Shown here: one piece after another, positions 1-7,643 of the stretch | Layout: every line of letters begins with the position of its first letter | Position numbering within the stretch: position 1 is the stretch's first letter | Assembly: GCA_000380705.1 (NCBI GenBank) | Contig: AQYM01000032.1 | Span: 88,569 to 120,672 of the forward strand | Length of the DNA: 32,104 nucleotides | Direction of reading: 5' to 3' | From: Crenarchaeota archaeon SCGC AAA471-B05 | Lineage (GTDB): Archaea; Thermoproteota; Thermoprotei; Gearchaeales; Gearchaeaceae | Notes under the pieces: generated by a model | The model's input: only the letters and a program-made list of their open reading frames with translations | Database searches by the model: none | What the model was told of the DNA's origin: nothing | Translations under genes and position numbers: made by a program

Positions 1-2
1 CA

Positions 3-2066
3 TTGTTCAGGACATGGCATATAATAGATAATTTTGGTATATTTAAGCCAGGAATAATATTACAAGATATAACATTGATAGGGGGTGCTTTTAGAGTAAC
101 AGGTCGAATAGGTCCAAACGAAAATGTTAATACATTAGTGACAGGGGAAGGATATTATGGAGGAAACGTTCACATATCTGCTAGCATATCTCCAACGATA
201 CCATTTACTAGTGAAATCTTTGCTCAAGGTCCTGTTGGGAACTTGCTATTTAATGGAGATTTTGAGTTAGGAACTTTAGAAGGTTGGGATTGGTTTTCAG
301 ATGTTGTAAGGGCAACACCTCCTGTAGCAATTGTACAGAATTATGATCCTTTGGCACTAAATTATGATCCCAATGTAATAAGTGGAAGATACAGCGTTAA
401 AATACTATATGATACTAACGTAATGGATATTGAGTCAGCAGGTTATACTACATTATTTACTACAGTTCCAGTATACATATCTCCGTATGCAACTAGTGCA
501 ACTTTAAGCTTTAAATATAAGACAGCCATACCACCAGATGGTATAATTTTTGATTGGTTTGTTGAAATAATAAATGCAAATACAAATCAAAATTTGGCTA
601 CTATATTTTTGCCTTTACCTACCACTACGGTAACCACAATCACCATAGATTTGACTCCATATAAAGGAAATAATCTTATATTCAGATTTAGACTAGGCGA
701 GTTAACATTAACTGGAGTTAGAGCAGTATACCTAGATGATGTTATAATTAATGCACCTACACCTTCAATTGATAAAGTTTTCATTGCGGATGCAACTGAA
801 ATTTATCCATTTGATGCTATAATAAGTCTACCTATAATGTCATTAGGATCCAGTCCAGCTATACCTCCAGGAATTTATAATCTTACATTGAAATTTGAGG
901 CGGATCCTCCTTATGCTCCTGCTGTTGAAAAAGGAGCTAAAGGACCTGTAAAGACTTTAATGCTGAAAATAAGAATTGTTGGAGTTGAACCAATTGAAGT
1001 ACCTCAAAAGATAACAACCAACGGAGAATTTGAGTTTAAGTTAAGGTTTAAAACAGCCAGTAATGATAATTTAAATAGGACATTATTCTTTGAAACATAT
1101 GATGTTTGGGTTTCATCTACTTCTTATGAAACAGGAATATTCACTCCTTTTGATAGGGCTACAGCTGCAAAAGAGTTTGGTATTTGGCTAAAACAAGATG
1201 GTGATGTTAACAGAAAATTCAGCATTGAATTACCTGGCAAAGGAGGTTCAAGTGAGGTAATGTTAAGATTGATAACACAAAATGCAAAACCTGGAATATA
1301 TTACTTTAGATTCTTTATTACAAGCAACATTACAGCACCTGGTGCGATTCCATCTACTCTTTGGATTTATAATCCACCTCCACCGCCAGGTAACTGGTTA
1401 TATAGAGAATTCGTAGGAACACCTTTTGATATTGAATTCCATGTGGGTGATTATACAATAAGCACCGATACGTATACTATAGTTATACATTCAACTGGTT
1501 CAGCAGAATTTGATGTTAAAGTAAAAACTTTTGTAATGCCCTTCAATTTATCCTTCTCTGGAAAAGCTTATAGAATAGAATTAGGAGAAGTTAGAGAGGT
1601 AAGAGGAGTTTCATTTGAGTTTGAACCTGAAACAATTAATTTAGGTGCTGATTCAGAAGCTACTATTAGAGTTAGAGTAACAACAAACTTAGCTCCGCTA
1701 GGAATATCTTACATAGATATAATTGCCACTGATGGTATTACTACAAGAGTAATACAAGGAATCAAATTAATAATAGTAGCTGAAGGAGGAAGCTTACAAG
1801 AAATGATAGGTTCCAAGAATCAAGCTAAACCATTATCCTATGGTGAATCAATAATTAAGAAATTACCGACATACGAATTCTCAGATAGTAGTAACAATAA
1901 CAAAATAGTTAATGAATATAAACCTATAAATCTACCTTCAGATAACATAAGAGAGATTCAAGTAATTTCAGGCTATGCAACATTATCTTTGAACGCAATC
2001 GTTTTAGTAATTGCAACTTTAGCAGCTATAGGATTAGCAGTATTTATTACAAGAAAATATTTATAA
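3..2066 (+). CDS. Membrane-anchored surface protein, 5' partial
   Basis: The frame is open at the left window edge, so the true start lies upstream; the TTG at position 3 is only the first possible start inside the window. About 687 residues are visible. Residues about 80-255 look like a galactose-binding or carbohydrate-binding jelly-roll domain, beginning with the typical NGDFELGTLEGW pattern and ending in YLDDVIINAP. Several beta-rich, Ig-like segments follow. A single hydrophobic helix at about 662-683 followed by TRKYL anchors the C-terminus in the membrane, so the bulk should face the outside. No catalytic motif is seen. It could be an S-layer-associated or carbohydrate-binding protein. 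Its stop overlaps by 6 bp the stop of the convergent glycosyltransferase gene. Confidence 0.75.
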   Translation: MFRTWHIIDNFGIFKPGIILQDITLIGGAFRVTGRIGPNENVNTLVTGEGYYGGNVHISASISPTIPFTSEIFAQGPVGNLLFNGDFELGTLEGWDWFSDVVRATPPVAIVQNYDPLALNYDPNVISGRYSVKILYDTNVMDIESAGYTTLFTTVPVYISPYATSATLSFKYKTAIPPDGIIFDWFVEIINANTNQNLATIFLPLPTTTVTTITIDLTPYKGNNLIFRFRLGELTLTGVRAVYLDDVIINAPTPSIDKVFIADATEIYPFDAIISLPIMSLGSSPAIPPGIYNLTLKFEADPPYAPAVEKGAKGPVKTLMLKIRIVGVEPIEVPQKITTNGEFEFKLRFKTASNDNLNRTLFFETYDVWVSSTSYETGIFTPFDRATAAKEFGIWLKQDGDVNRKFSIELPGKGGSSEVMLRLITQNAKPGIYYFRFFITSNITAPGAIPSTLWIYNPPPPPGNWLYREFVGTPFDIEFHVGDYTISTDTYTIVIHSTGSAEFDVKVKTFVMPFNLSFSGKAYRIELGEVREVRGVSFEFEPETINLGADSEATIRVRVTTNLAPLGISYIDIIATDGITTRVIQGIKLIIVAEGGSLQEMIGSKNQAKPLSYGESIIKKLPTYEFSDSSNNNKIVNEYKPINLPSDNIREIQVISGYATLSLNAIVLVIATLAAIGLAVFITRKYL

Positions 2067-2975
2067 AATAATTTTTTTTATTTTTTCTAAATTTATTTTT
2101 TCTAAATTTTCTATTTCTTTTCTTAATTTTAAAATTTTTTCTTTATAAATTTCTTTTTTATTTTTCATTTCTTTTATTTTTTCAGACAAGTTTTTATGGA
2201 ATGTATATAATGCATTATCTTTTAAAAAATTCCTTAATGTTAAAGTATCAGAAGCAATTATTGGTTTTCCTAAAGATATAGCTTCAAATAAAATGCTAAG
2301 CAAAGTAAATTCCCTTTTGGTTAAAGCTAAAATAATATCTGAAGATTTTAATACCTTCAAATAATTTTCATAACTAAGATATCCTAAACATTTTATATTT
2401 TTAATATTTAAACGTTTTCCTGTTGAAATAAAAGTAAATTCGTTTTTTAATTCTTCAGCAGCTTTAATTATTTCAATTAAAGGTTCATCTGGTTTTTTCA
2501 TTATTGGAACAAATACTAATGTTTTTTCTTTTTTAATTTTAATATCTTCTATATCATTTATTAAAGGATCATATAATAATAAAACTTTATTTTGTTTATT
2601 TTTTATAATTTTTAATACATCTTTATTATGAACTACTAATAAATCTAATTTATTAATAAATTTTAAAAAAGTCATATTTAATATTTTACCTTTAATATTT
2701 AAATAAATTAAAAAACCAGAATGAATATCACCTATTAAATTAAATTTAAGTAATTTTTTCAATATTATAAATAAGAATAAAACTGGACCTTGGGTTAATT
2801 GTAGTATAATTGTTCTAGGTTTTATTTTTAATATTTTAATTGTTGTTAAAATCAAAGAAAATATATAGGGAAATTTATCCTTATAAAATATTAAAGGAAT
2901 ATTTAGCTTCTCTGATATTCTTTTGCTTCTGGAAGAAACTGAAGAGAAGGCTACGAAAATGCATTTTTTATTCAT
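2061..2975 (-). CDS. Glycosyltransferase, GT4-like (short)
   Basis: A 304-residue protein whose C-terminal half has the layout of GT-B family 4 glycosyltransferases: a strand (TLVFVPIMKKPDEPL), a nucleotide-binding region around SYENYLKVLKSSDIIL, and the family signature EAISLGKPIIASD, in which the Glu contacts the nucleotide-sugar. The N-terminal half is hydrophobic and shorter than usual (families are normally 350-400 residues), so the acceptor domain is reduced. Substrate cannot be told. It sits beside a surface-protein gene, which fits N-glycan or exopolysaccharide assembly, but this is inference. The gene is extremely T-rich at its 3' end. It is divergent from the CbiX-like gene with only 35 bp between starts, containing A-box-like sequence usable in both directions. 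Confidence 0.75.
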   Translation of the reverse strand: MNKKCIFVAFSSVSSRSKRISEKLNIPLIFYKDKFPYIFSLILTTIKILKIKPRTIILQLTQGPVLFLFIILKKLLKFNLIGDIHSGFLIYLNIKGKILNMTFLKFINKLDLLVVHNKDVLKIIKNKQNKVLLLYDPLINDIEDIKIKKEKTLVFVPIMKKPDEPLIEIIKAAEELKNEFTFISTGKRLNIKNIKCLGYLSYENYLKVLKSSDIILALTKREFTLLSILFEAISLGKPIIASDTLTLRNFLKDNALYTFHKNLSEKIKEMKNKKEIYKEKILKLRKEIENLEKINLEKIKKIIL

Positions 2976-3010
2976 ATTAAAATTTAAGCTTTTTTAATTA
3001 ATAATTTGTT

Positions 3011-3547
3011 ATGGAATCTGGTTTATTATTAAGAGAAAAAGAAATGGTTAAAGAAAAAAGGATCCCCTTAATACTTTTAGCCAAAGGAAACATTCCTAAG
3101 GATTTTCCCAAGGATAAGATTCTAGAATATTATAATTTAAAAATAAAATTGGAAAAGGGTGAAGAAATCAATAAATCAGAGTTTGAAAATTTAAACGAAG
3201 AAATAAAAAGATGGAATAGGAATGAGTCCAACGATTCTTCTTATTTCATGCTTTTAAATATAGCTGAAAAAATTAACTCCACAGGAAAATATTTAGCTGA
3301 AATTGCTTTTGAAGAATTCTGTTATCCTGATATTGAAGAAGCAATATTAAGTTTAACATTAAGAGGTTATAAATTTATAATAGTTATTCCTATGGATTAT
3401 TTAAACGGATTAAGTCAAGAGACATACAATAAAATTGAAGAGTTAAAAACCAAACTTAATGTTGAAATAGTTATAGCTTGGCCTTATAGTTTAAATTTAC
3501 TTTTGGATTTCATAAGAGAACACCTTTATACGTTTATGGGCAGATAA
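3011..3547 (+). CDS. Degenerate CbiX/sirohydrochlorin-chelatase-like protein
   Basis: A 178-residue protein that matches the CbiX/SirB class II chelatase fold from memory of the family. It has the family's IPKDFP and EIKRWNR segments, IAFEEFCYPDIEEAI (family: GFNEFCAPSLEEAL), then GYKFIIVIPM and IAWPY near the end. The two metal-binding histidines are missing. The N-terminal HG of the family is K25-G26 (LLAKGNIP), and the histidine after the GG/LNG turn (G-x-H) is serine in NGLSQE. It is therefore unlikely to insert metal by the known mechanism and may bind a tetrapyrrole or another ligand. An alternative start exists at the ATG at 3044. I am fairly sure of the fold and unsure of the role. 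Confidence 0.6.
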   Translation: MESGLLLREKEMVKEKRIPLILLAKGNIPKDFPKDKILEYYNLKIKLEKGEEINKSEFENLNEEIKRWNRNESNDSSYFMLLNIAEKINSTGKYLAEIAFEEFCYPDIEEAILSLTLRGYKFIIVIPMDYLNGLSQETYNKIEELKTKLNVEIVIAWPYSLNLLLDFIREHLYTFMGR

Positions 3548-3612
3548 TTTAAATCTTTCGTTTTCTCGATTTTTTATTTGTTTTTTTAAAAAAATATCAT
3601 AAAAACTTTTGA

Positions 3613-3627
3613 CTTAAATATTTAAAT
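3613..3627 (+). promoter_or_regulatory. Archaeal A-box (TATA) promoter of the cdvB-like gene
   Basis: The sequence CTTAAATATTTAAAT is centred about 25 bp before the ATG at 3644, the spacing expected if transcription starts at or very near the start codon. No Shine-Dalgarno sequence precedes the ATG, which supports a leaderless mRNA. Confidence 0.6.
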
Positions 3628-3643
3628 TGAAATTTTCTTCAGT

Positions 3644-4282
3644 ATGGCAAACCTAGAAAAGAATTGGGACAAACCTTTAAGCGAGCCTGTATCTATGAGA
3701 ATAAAAGATTCTATATATCCAGGTCCACCTCTTAAACAAAGAATAAATCAAATAATTCATAGACTAAATATACATTCAAGTAGATTAAGTGTTTTACTTG
3801 AAAGGTTAAGAGAAAAGGATAAAAGATTATTTGAAAAAGTAGTTGATGCTTATTTAAAACATGATGTAGATAGAGCAAAAGTACTTGCAAACGAGGTAGC
3901 AAACACTAGAAAAACTATAAGGTTAGTCGATGGTTGTAAGACTGCTCTTGAATCTGTTGCTTTAAGATTGGAAACAATACAATCCATAGGAGATGTAGCA
4001 GTTACTGTAAGCGGAGCTATAAACGTAATTCAATCAATAAGAGGAAAGGTAGGAGGAATTTTACCTGAGCTTGATAAAGAATTGCTCGCTATAAATGAAA
4101 ATCTTACGGGATTATTATATGAAACTGAAGGACCTTCAGGAATGATTGGAGGATATAATGTAACAAGCGAAGAAGCAGAATCAATACTGAAGGAAGCAGT
4201 TAGCGTTGCAGAATCTAGAACAAAGGAGAGATTACCAGAGATTCCATTAGGAAGCAATACAACCTTAACAAATAAAGAATAA
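3644..4282 (+). CDS. ESCRT-III homolog, CdvB1/CdvB2-type paralog
   Basis: A 212-residue, mostly helical protein of the Snf7/CdvB family, the polymer-forming part of the archaeal ESCRT cell-division and vesicle machinery. The basic N-terminal helix (PLKQRINQIIHRLNIHSSRLSVLL) is followed by long helices with ERLREKDKRLFEKVVDAYLK and NEVANTRKTIRLVDGCKTALESVALRLETI, the conserved core. The acidic C-terminal tail (residues about 165-212) is short. It lacks the C-terminal broken winged-helix that CdvB itself uses to bind CdvA, so it is one of the shorter paralogs (CdvB1, B2 or B3). No cdvA or cdvC is adjacent, which is usual for these paralogs. It is followed by nfeD-type genes on the same strand. 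Which paralog it is needs a tree. Confidence 0.88.
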   Translation: MANLEKNWDKPLSEPVSMRIKDSIYPGPPLKQRINQIIHRLNIHSSRLSVLLERLREKDKRLFEKVVDAYLKHDVDRAKVLANEVANTRKTIRLVDGCKTALESVALRLETIQSIGDVAVTVSGAINVIQSIRGKVGGILPELDKELLAINENLTGLLYETEGPSGMIGGYNVTSEEAESILKEAVSVAESRTKERLPEIPLGSNTTLTNKE

Positions 4283-4318
4283 TTAAATTTTTTTAATAGG
4301 ATTTTTTATTTATTTTTG

Positions 4319-5617
4319 ATGAAAAATCTAAGATTATTTTTATTTCTAATTTTCTTTTTACCATTTTTACTTTTTAATAATAAAGAAATAAACACAAGCG
4401 AAGAATATTATGTAGTTTCTTTAGACCAAACGATAGATGCTGGGGCTCAGAATTTTATATATAGAACAATCGATGAAGCTATTAGTAAAAACGTGAAATA
4501 TTATGTTATCATATTGAATACATTTGGTGGTTATTCGATTCATATGGATAATATCATTAAAAAAATATTGGAAGCGGAAGATAAAGGCATAACAGTTATA
4601 ACATTAGTAGCTCCCGTAGGGGCCCATGCGACAAGTGCAGGTGCTTACATAGCTATGGCATCGAGCAAAATTTACATGGTAAAAGGAACAAGCATAGGTT
4701 CAGCTACTCCAGTAGGAGGAACTTTAGATGAAGAAACTAAACGTAAGGTAATTAATGCTTTTGCCAAATATATGGAAAGCTTAGCTGAAGCAAGAAACAG
4801 AAATAAAACAGCAGCCATTGAAATGGTTACATTAGGAAAATCTTATACTGCAGAAGAAGCCTATAGATTAGGATTAATAGATAAAGTTCTTAATTCTACT
4901 TCAATTACTGGTGCTTTAGAAGAGATAGGTATAAAAAGTGCAAATATAATTTATCCTGATTATGTTTCAAGATTTATGAGTTTCATTTCAGATCCTGAAG
5001 TAATTACTTTTCTTGCTTTCATTTCTGCAATAGCTATGATTGCAGGTATTTATGCCCAGTCTGAAATATTGATTGCAACTGGTCTTGTAGGTTGGATTTT
5101 AACTTTAGTTGGTTATTCTCTTATTCCAGCTTTTATTGGCGCTTTAATTTTAATAATTATAGGAGCAATATTATTGGCTGTTGAATTGAAAATAGGTGAA
5201 GGGTTGGGAGCTATACCTGCAGGAATTTTTATGACGATAGGTTTTCTTTTGTTTTACATACCTATAACTCCTCCTGATATTAAGCCAGGTGAATTACCCA
5301 GTTTTCATTTCTTCCAAATAGGTATTTCACAGTATACTATTGCTGCAATAATAGCTATTCTAACAATAGTAGGTGGCCTTTATTTACATAAAATAACTCA
5401 AACAATAAAAAAGAGAGAAAAGGTGTTTGATACATCTTTACTTCTAAACAAGATAGGTTATGCTTTAACTGAAATAACTCCTGAAAATCCAGGAGTAGTT
5501 AACGTTGAAGCTGAAGAATGGACCGCTGAAAGCAATAGTTATATACCAAAGGGAAGTAAAGTAAAAGTAGTTGAAATTAAAGGTAATATTTTAAAAGTTG
5601 AAAAAGTTGAAGAGTAA
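4319..5617 (+). CDS. nfeD: NfeD family membrane protease (ClpP/SppA-like + OB-fold)
   Basis: A long NfeD of 432 residues counted from the ATG at 4319; the in-frame TTG at 4316 is less likely. Residues 1-20 form a signal or anchor segment. A ClpP-like serine protease domain (about 30-215) carries the nucleophile in HATSAGAY (S106). Four or five membrane helices span about 228-365, and the C-terminal OB-fold NfeD domain (about 375-432) includes GVVNVEAEEWTA. In the Pyrococcus homolog 1510-N the catalytic Lys lies in YIKSLAQ; here the aligned residue is Glu (YMESLAE, about E153), with K150 three residues earlier. NfeD proteases cleave stomatin C-termini and work with stomatin in the membrane; the stomatin gene lies just downstream. 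An A-box-like tract sits about 27 bp before the start. Confidence 0.88.
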   Translation: MKNLRLFLFLIFFLPFLLFNNKEINTSEEYYVVSLDQTIDAGAQNFIYRTIDEAISKNVKYYVIILNTFGGYSIHMDNIIKKILEAEDKGITVITLVAPVGAHATSAGAYIAMASSKIYMVKGTSIGSATPVGGTLDEETKRKVINAFAKYMESLAEARNRNKTAAIEMVTLGKSYTAEEAYRLGLIDKVLNSTSITGALEEIGIKSANIIYPDYVSRFMSFISDPEVITFLAFISAIAMIAGIYAQSEILIATGLVGWILTLVGYSLIPAFIGALILIIIGAILLAVELKIGEGLGAIPAGIFMTIGFLLFYIPITPPDIKPGELPSFHFFQIGISQYTIAAIIAILTIVGGLYLHKITQTIKKREKVFDTSLLLNKIGYALTEITPENPGVVNVEAEEWTAESNSYIPKGSKVKVVEIKGNILKVEKVEE

Positions 5618-6026
5618 AAAATATATTCGAATTCTCAATCAATATTTTACTCTAATAAGTTTTATAGGATTTTTAATTTCATCAGCTTTAGCATTCTTAG
5701 GAGCACTTTTAATTTATATTTCATTTTTTTTAAACGAATTGATAATTTTTATTGCAGGTTCAATTTTGGTTCTCTCCTCGATTTTATTGCTGGTGACTTT
5801 GGCTACTACTGAAATAATTTTTAAAAAGGAAAAATACTTTGATTTAACGCAACTAATAAATAAAGAATGTAAAGTGCTAAATGATATTAAAAAAAATGAA
5901 AAAGGAGTGGTTTATGCAGAAGGCGAAGAATGGCTTGCTTTAGCTTTGGAAGAGCTTAAGAAAGGAGATAAAGCTATAATAGTTAAATTTGATAAAAATA
6001 TCCTATATATAAAGAAAAAGAATTAA
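5598..6026 (+). CDS. Short NfeD-like membrane protein (2 TM + OB-fold)
   Basis: A 142-residue protein with two adjacent hydrophobic helices (about residues 14-68) followed by an NfeD OB-fold domain containing GVVYAEGEEWLAL and KGDKAIIVKFDKNILYI. It lacks the protease domain and corresponds to short NfeD proteins that usually pair with stomatins. No ATG start is available near the beginning; TTG codons at 5598 and 5607 both overlap the end of the long nfeD gene by 11-20 bp, so translation is probably coupled. It lies between the protease-type NfeD and the stomatin, giving a nfeD-nfeD-stomatin row. The function is presumed scaffolding in the SPFH membrane domain. Confidence 0.8.
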   Translation: MKKLKSKKYIRILNQYFTLISFIGFLISSALAFLGALLIYISFFLNELIIFIAGSILVLSSILLLVTLATTEIIFKKEKYFDLTQLINKECKVLNDIKKNEKGVVYAEGEEWLALALEELKKGDKAIIVKFDKNILYIKKKN

Positions 6027-6065
6027 TCTATAAGGTTTATAAGTTTTTTTAATTATTTTTTAAAT

Positions 6066-6962
6066 ATGGTTCTTCTTCAAATCTTATCAACACCGGAGTT
6101 CTTATTCCTAGTATTTTTACTAATTCTATTTATAATAATATTCGCAAGGGCTGCTATTAAAAGAGTATATGAATATGAAAGACTTGTAGTTTTTAGGCTA
6201 GGGAAATATTTAGGAGAAAAAGGTCCAGGATTGGTGGTTATCATTCCTTTTATTGATACTGTAAAGAAAGTAGATTTAAGGGAGAGATTTATTCAAGTTA
6301 CAAAACAAACGTGTATAACAAAGGATAACGCACCTGTAGATGTAGATTTCTTAATATATTACAGGGTTTTATCTGCCTCTGATTCGGTTTTACGTGTTCA
6401 GAGCTTTGAAGGAGCTGCTGTAGGAATTGGTACCACTACGTTAAGAGCTGTCATAGGTGATATTTTATTAGATGAAGTTCTTGCCAAAAGAGAAACTATA
6501 AACCAAATTTTAAGGAGCAAATTAGATGAAGTGACATCTAGGTGGGGTGTTAAAATAACCAACGTTGAAATAAGGGAAATAATTCCTCCTAAGCAAGTAC
6601 AAGATGCAATGATATTACAAATGTCAGCTGAAAGAAATAGGAGGGCTCTAATAACTGAAGCTGATGGAAAGAAAACCGCAGCAATAACAATTGCTGAAGG
6701 TGAAAAACAAGCTACAATTTTAAGAGCAGAAGGTGAAAGACAGGCAGCAATACTAAAAGCAGAAGGATTTGCTCTAGCATTGGATACAATATTTAAAGTA
6801 GCAAAGCAACTTGATACAAATACTTTAACTCTCCAATATTTTGAAACATTAAAAGCTCTTGCTCAATCACCTTCAACAAAATTCATATTTCCAATGGAAT
6901 TTACTTCACTATTAACTCCTATTCAAGAATTTGTAAGAAGAGCTACGCAAATTAACAAATAA
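6066..6962 (+). CDS. Stomatin/prohibitin-like SPFH protein (slipin)
   Basis: A 298-residue SPFH protein of the p-stomatin class. An N-terminal membrane helix (about 8-28) is followed by the SPFH core beginning YEYERLVVFRLGKYLGEKGPGL, with DLRERF and the conserved DNAPVDVDFLIYYRV. A long coiled-coil region of repeated AEGEKQA / AEGERQA units spans about 193-235, and the C-terminal hydrophobic segment (LQYFETLKALAQSPSTKFIFP) is the site cleaved by NfeD protease in Pyrococcus. It forms oligomeric membrane scaffolds. Immediate neighbours upstream are the two NfeD genes, the classical stomatin-NfeD pairing. Length and motifs are complete. Confidence 0.93.
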   Translation: MVLLQILSTPEFLFLVFLLILFIIIFARAAIKRVYEYERLVVFRLGKYLGEKGPGLVVIIPFIDTVKKVDLRERFIQVTKQTCITKDNAPVDVDFLIYYRVLSASDSVLRVQSFEGAAVGIGTTTLRAVIGDILLDEVLAKRETINQILRSKLDEVTSRWGVKITNVEIREIIPPKQVQDAMILQMSAERNRRALITEADGKKTAAITIAEGEKQATILRAEGERQAAILKAEGFALALDTIFKVAKQLDTNTLTLQYFETLKALAQSPSTKFIFPMEFTSLLTPIQEFVRRATQINK

Positions 6963-6997
6963 AAATTTTTTATTTTTCGAAAATTATTTATATTTTG

Positions 6998-7102
6998 ATG
7001 GTAAAGTGTGCTGTTTGTGGAAAGGATATTGAACCAGGCAAAGAAGTTAAGAAGGGATTTTTAAGAAAAAAGTACTATCATACAGAATGTATTAAAAAAT
7101 AA
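6998..7102 (+). CDS. 34-residue zinc-finger microprotein
   Basis: An ATG-initiated 34-codon reading frame reading MVKCAVCGKDIEPG..., with C4, C7, H28 and C31 forming a CxxC...HxxC set like half of a LIM or treble-clef knuckle. The spacing C-x2-C-x20-H-x2-C is typical of a single zinc-binding module. It lies 35 bp after the stomatin stop on the same strand and may be cotranscribed with it. Amino-acid composition (Lys-rich, no rare codons) and the intact metal-ligand pattern argue that it is expressed. The function is unknown; single-zinc microproteins may bind nucleic acid or protein. Too short for standard gene calling. Confidence 0.6.
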   Translation: MVKCAVCGKDIEPGKEVKKGFLRKKYYHTECIKK

Positions 7103-7108
7103 ATTTTT

Positions 7109-7255
7109 TTATTCGGGTATACTTTCTGTATGAAGTTTTCCATCTTTTATGTAAATTACTAGATATCTATTATCTTCAAAAACTAAAGTTATTTCTTCGG
7201 GTTTTTCATCCACCACTAATAATCTTCTTCCTATCACTCCATCGTACTTTGCCAT
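7109..7255 (-). CDS. 48-residue hypothetical protein
   Basis: An ATG-initiated reading frame of 48 codons on the minus strand, MAKYDGVIGRRLLVVDE... ending HTESIPE. The pattern of alternating strands (ITLVFEDNRYLVIYIKDGK) suggests a small beta-sheet protein. An A-box-like stretch (ATTAAATTTAGTT on the coding strand) lies about 20-25 bp before the start. Its stop is 6 bp from the stop of the convergent zinc-finger gene. I do not recognise the family. Confidence 0.55.
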   Translation of the reverse strand: MAKYDGVIGRRLLVVDEKPEEITLVFEDNRYLVIYIKDGKLHTESIPE

Positions 7256-7298
7256 AAGAAAATATTATTTAACTAAATTTAATTTTTTAACAAAACTT

Positions 7299-7403
7299 TT
7301 AATTTTGACTTTTCATGTCAAAATGATAATATGCTTCTCGATTCTTACAGTCATAAGGATTTCTTCTCATCAATTTATAACTGCATTTCTCACATGAAAA
7401 CAT
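7299..7403 (-). CDS. 34-residue Cys-rich microprotein
   Basis: A minus-strand frame of 34 codons, MFSCEKCSYKLMRRNP..., with C4, C7 and C19 plus H27 as a possible zinc-binding set. A strong A-box (7425-7438) is centred 27 bp before the ATG, the normal leaderless distance, which is the best argument that it is real. It is followed on the same strand by the 48-residue gene. Function unknown. Three cysteines and one histidine is a plausible but not proven metal site. Confidence 0.45.
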   Translation of the reverse strand: MFSCEKCSYKLMRRNPYDCKNREAYYHFDMKSQN

Positions 7404-7424
7404 GCTAGAGATTCGGAGAACCCA

Positions 7425-7438
7425 ATTTATTATAAAAT
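7425..7438 (-). promoter_or_regulatory. A-box promoter for the Cys-rich microprotein
   Basis: The plus-strand sequence TTTATTATAAAATT (AATTTTATAATAAA on the minus strand) is centred about 27 bp before the minus-strand ATG ending at 7403. It stands out within a locally less AT-rich stretch. Confidence 0.45.
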
Positions 7439-7441
7439 TTT

Positions 7442-7543
7442 ATGTTGTTTGCTGTCTATTGCTATGTTTCTTTTTTGGATCTAGCTTTCCTCATAGTGAT
7501 ATTAGCTCTGATTACTCTTTACTTCGTTTCAAGAAAAATTTAA
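7442..7543 (+). CDS. Possible 33-residue single-helix membrane peptide
   Basis: An ATG frame of 33 codons encoding one continuous hydrophobic helix (LDLAFLIVILALITLYFV) closed by a basic tail (SRKI), the charge pattern of an inserted small membrane protein. No clear A-box stands at the usual distance upstream, and no ribosome-binding site is visible, so the call rests on composition alone. It is divergent from the Cys-rich microprotein gene. Confidence 0.28.
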   Translation: MLFAVYCYVSFLDLAFLIVILALITLYFVSRKI

Positions 7544-7564
7544 AAATATTAAATTTTCATCTCA

Positions 7565-7584
7565 GCCTCTAAAGGGTGAGGTTT
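7565..7584. repeat. Copy 1 of a dispersed hairpin motif (CTCTAAAGG..GAGG)
   Basis: GCCTCTAAAGGGTGAGGTTT contains the short palindrome CCTC...GAGG. Almost the same string, GCTCTAAAGGACGAGGTTT, occurs at 31621-31639 after the ABC ATPase gene. From memory, motifs of this kind occur at the right ends of IS200/IS605-type elements in Sulfolobales, but no transposase gene is present at either site, so these may be solo ends, miniature elements or conserved 3' hairpins. Confidence 0.4.
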
Positions 7585-7594
7585 TAGTTAATGT

Positions 7595-7608
7595 AAAGAT
7601 TTAAATAC
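7595..7608 (+). promoter_or_regulatory. A-box promoter of the TRAM gene
   Basis: AAAGATTTAAATAC is a good BRE/TATA-like element. Transcription would begin near 7627-7630, leaving a short leader containing GAGG at 7636-7639 before the coding region. This defines where the TRAM reading frame should start. Confidence 0.5.
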
Positions 7609-7643
7609 TTGTTAATTTAATAAGAAAGAAGAGCTGAGGAAAA

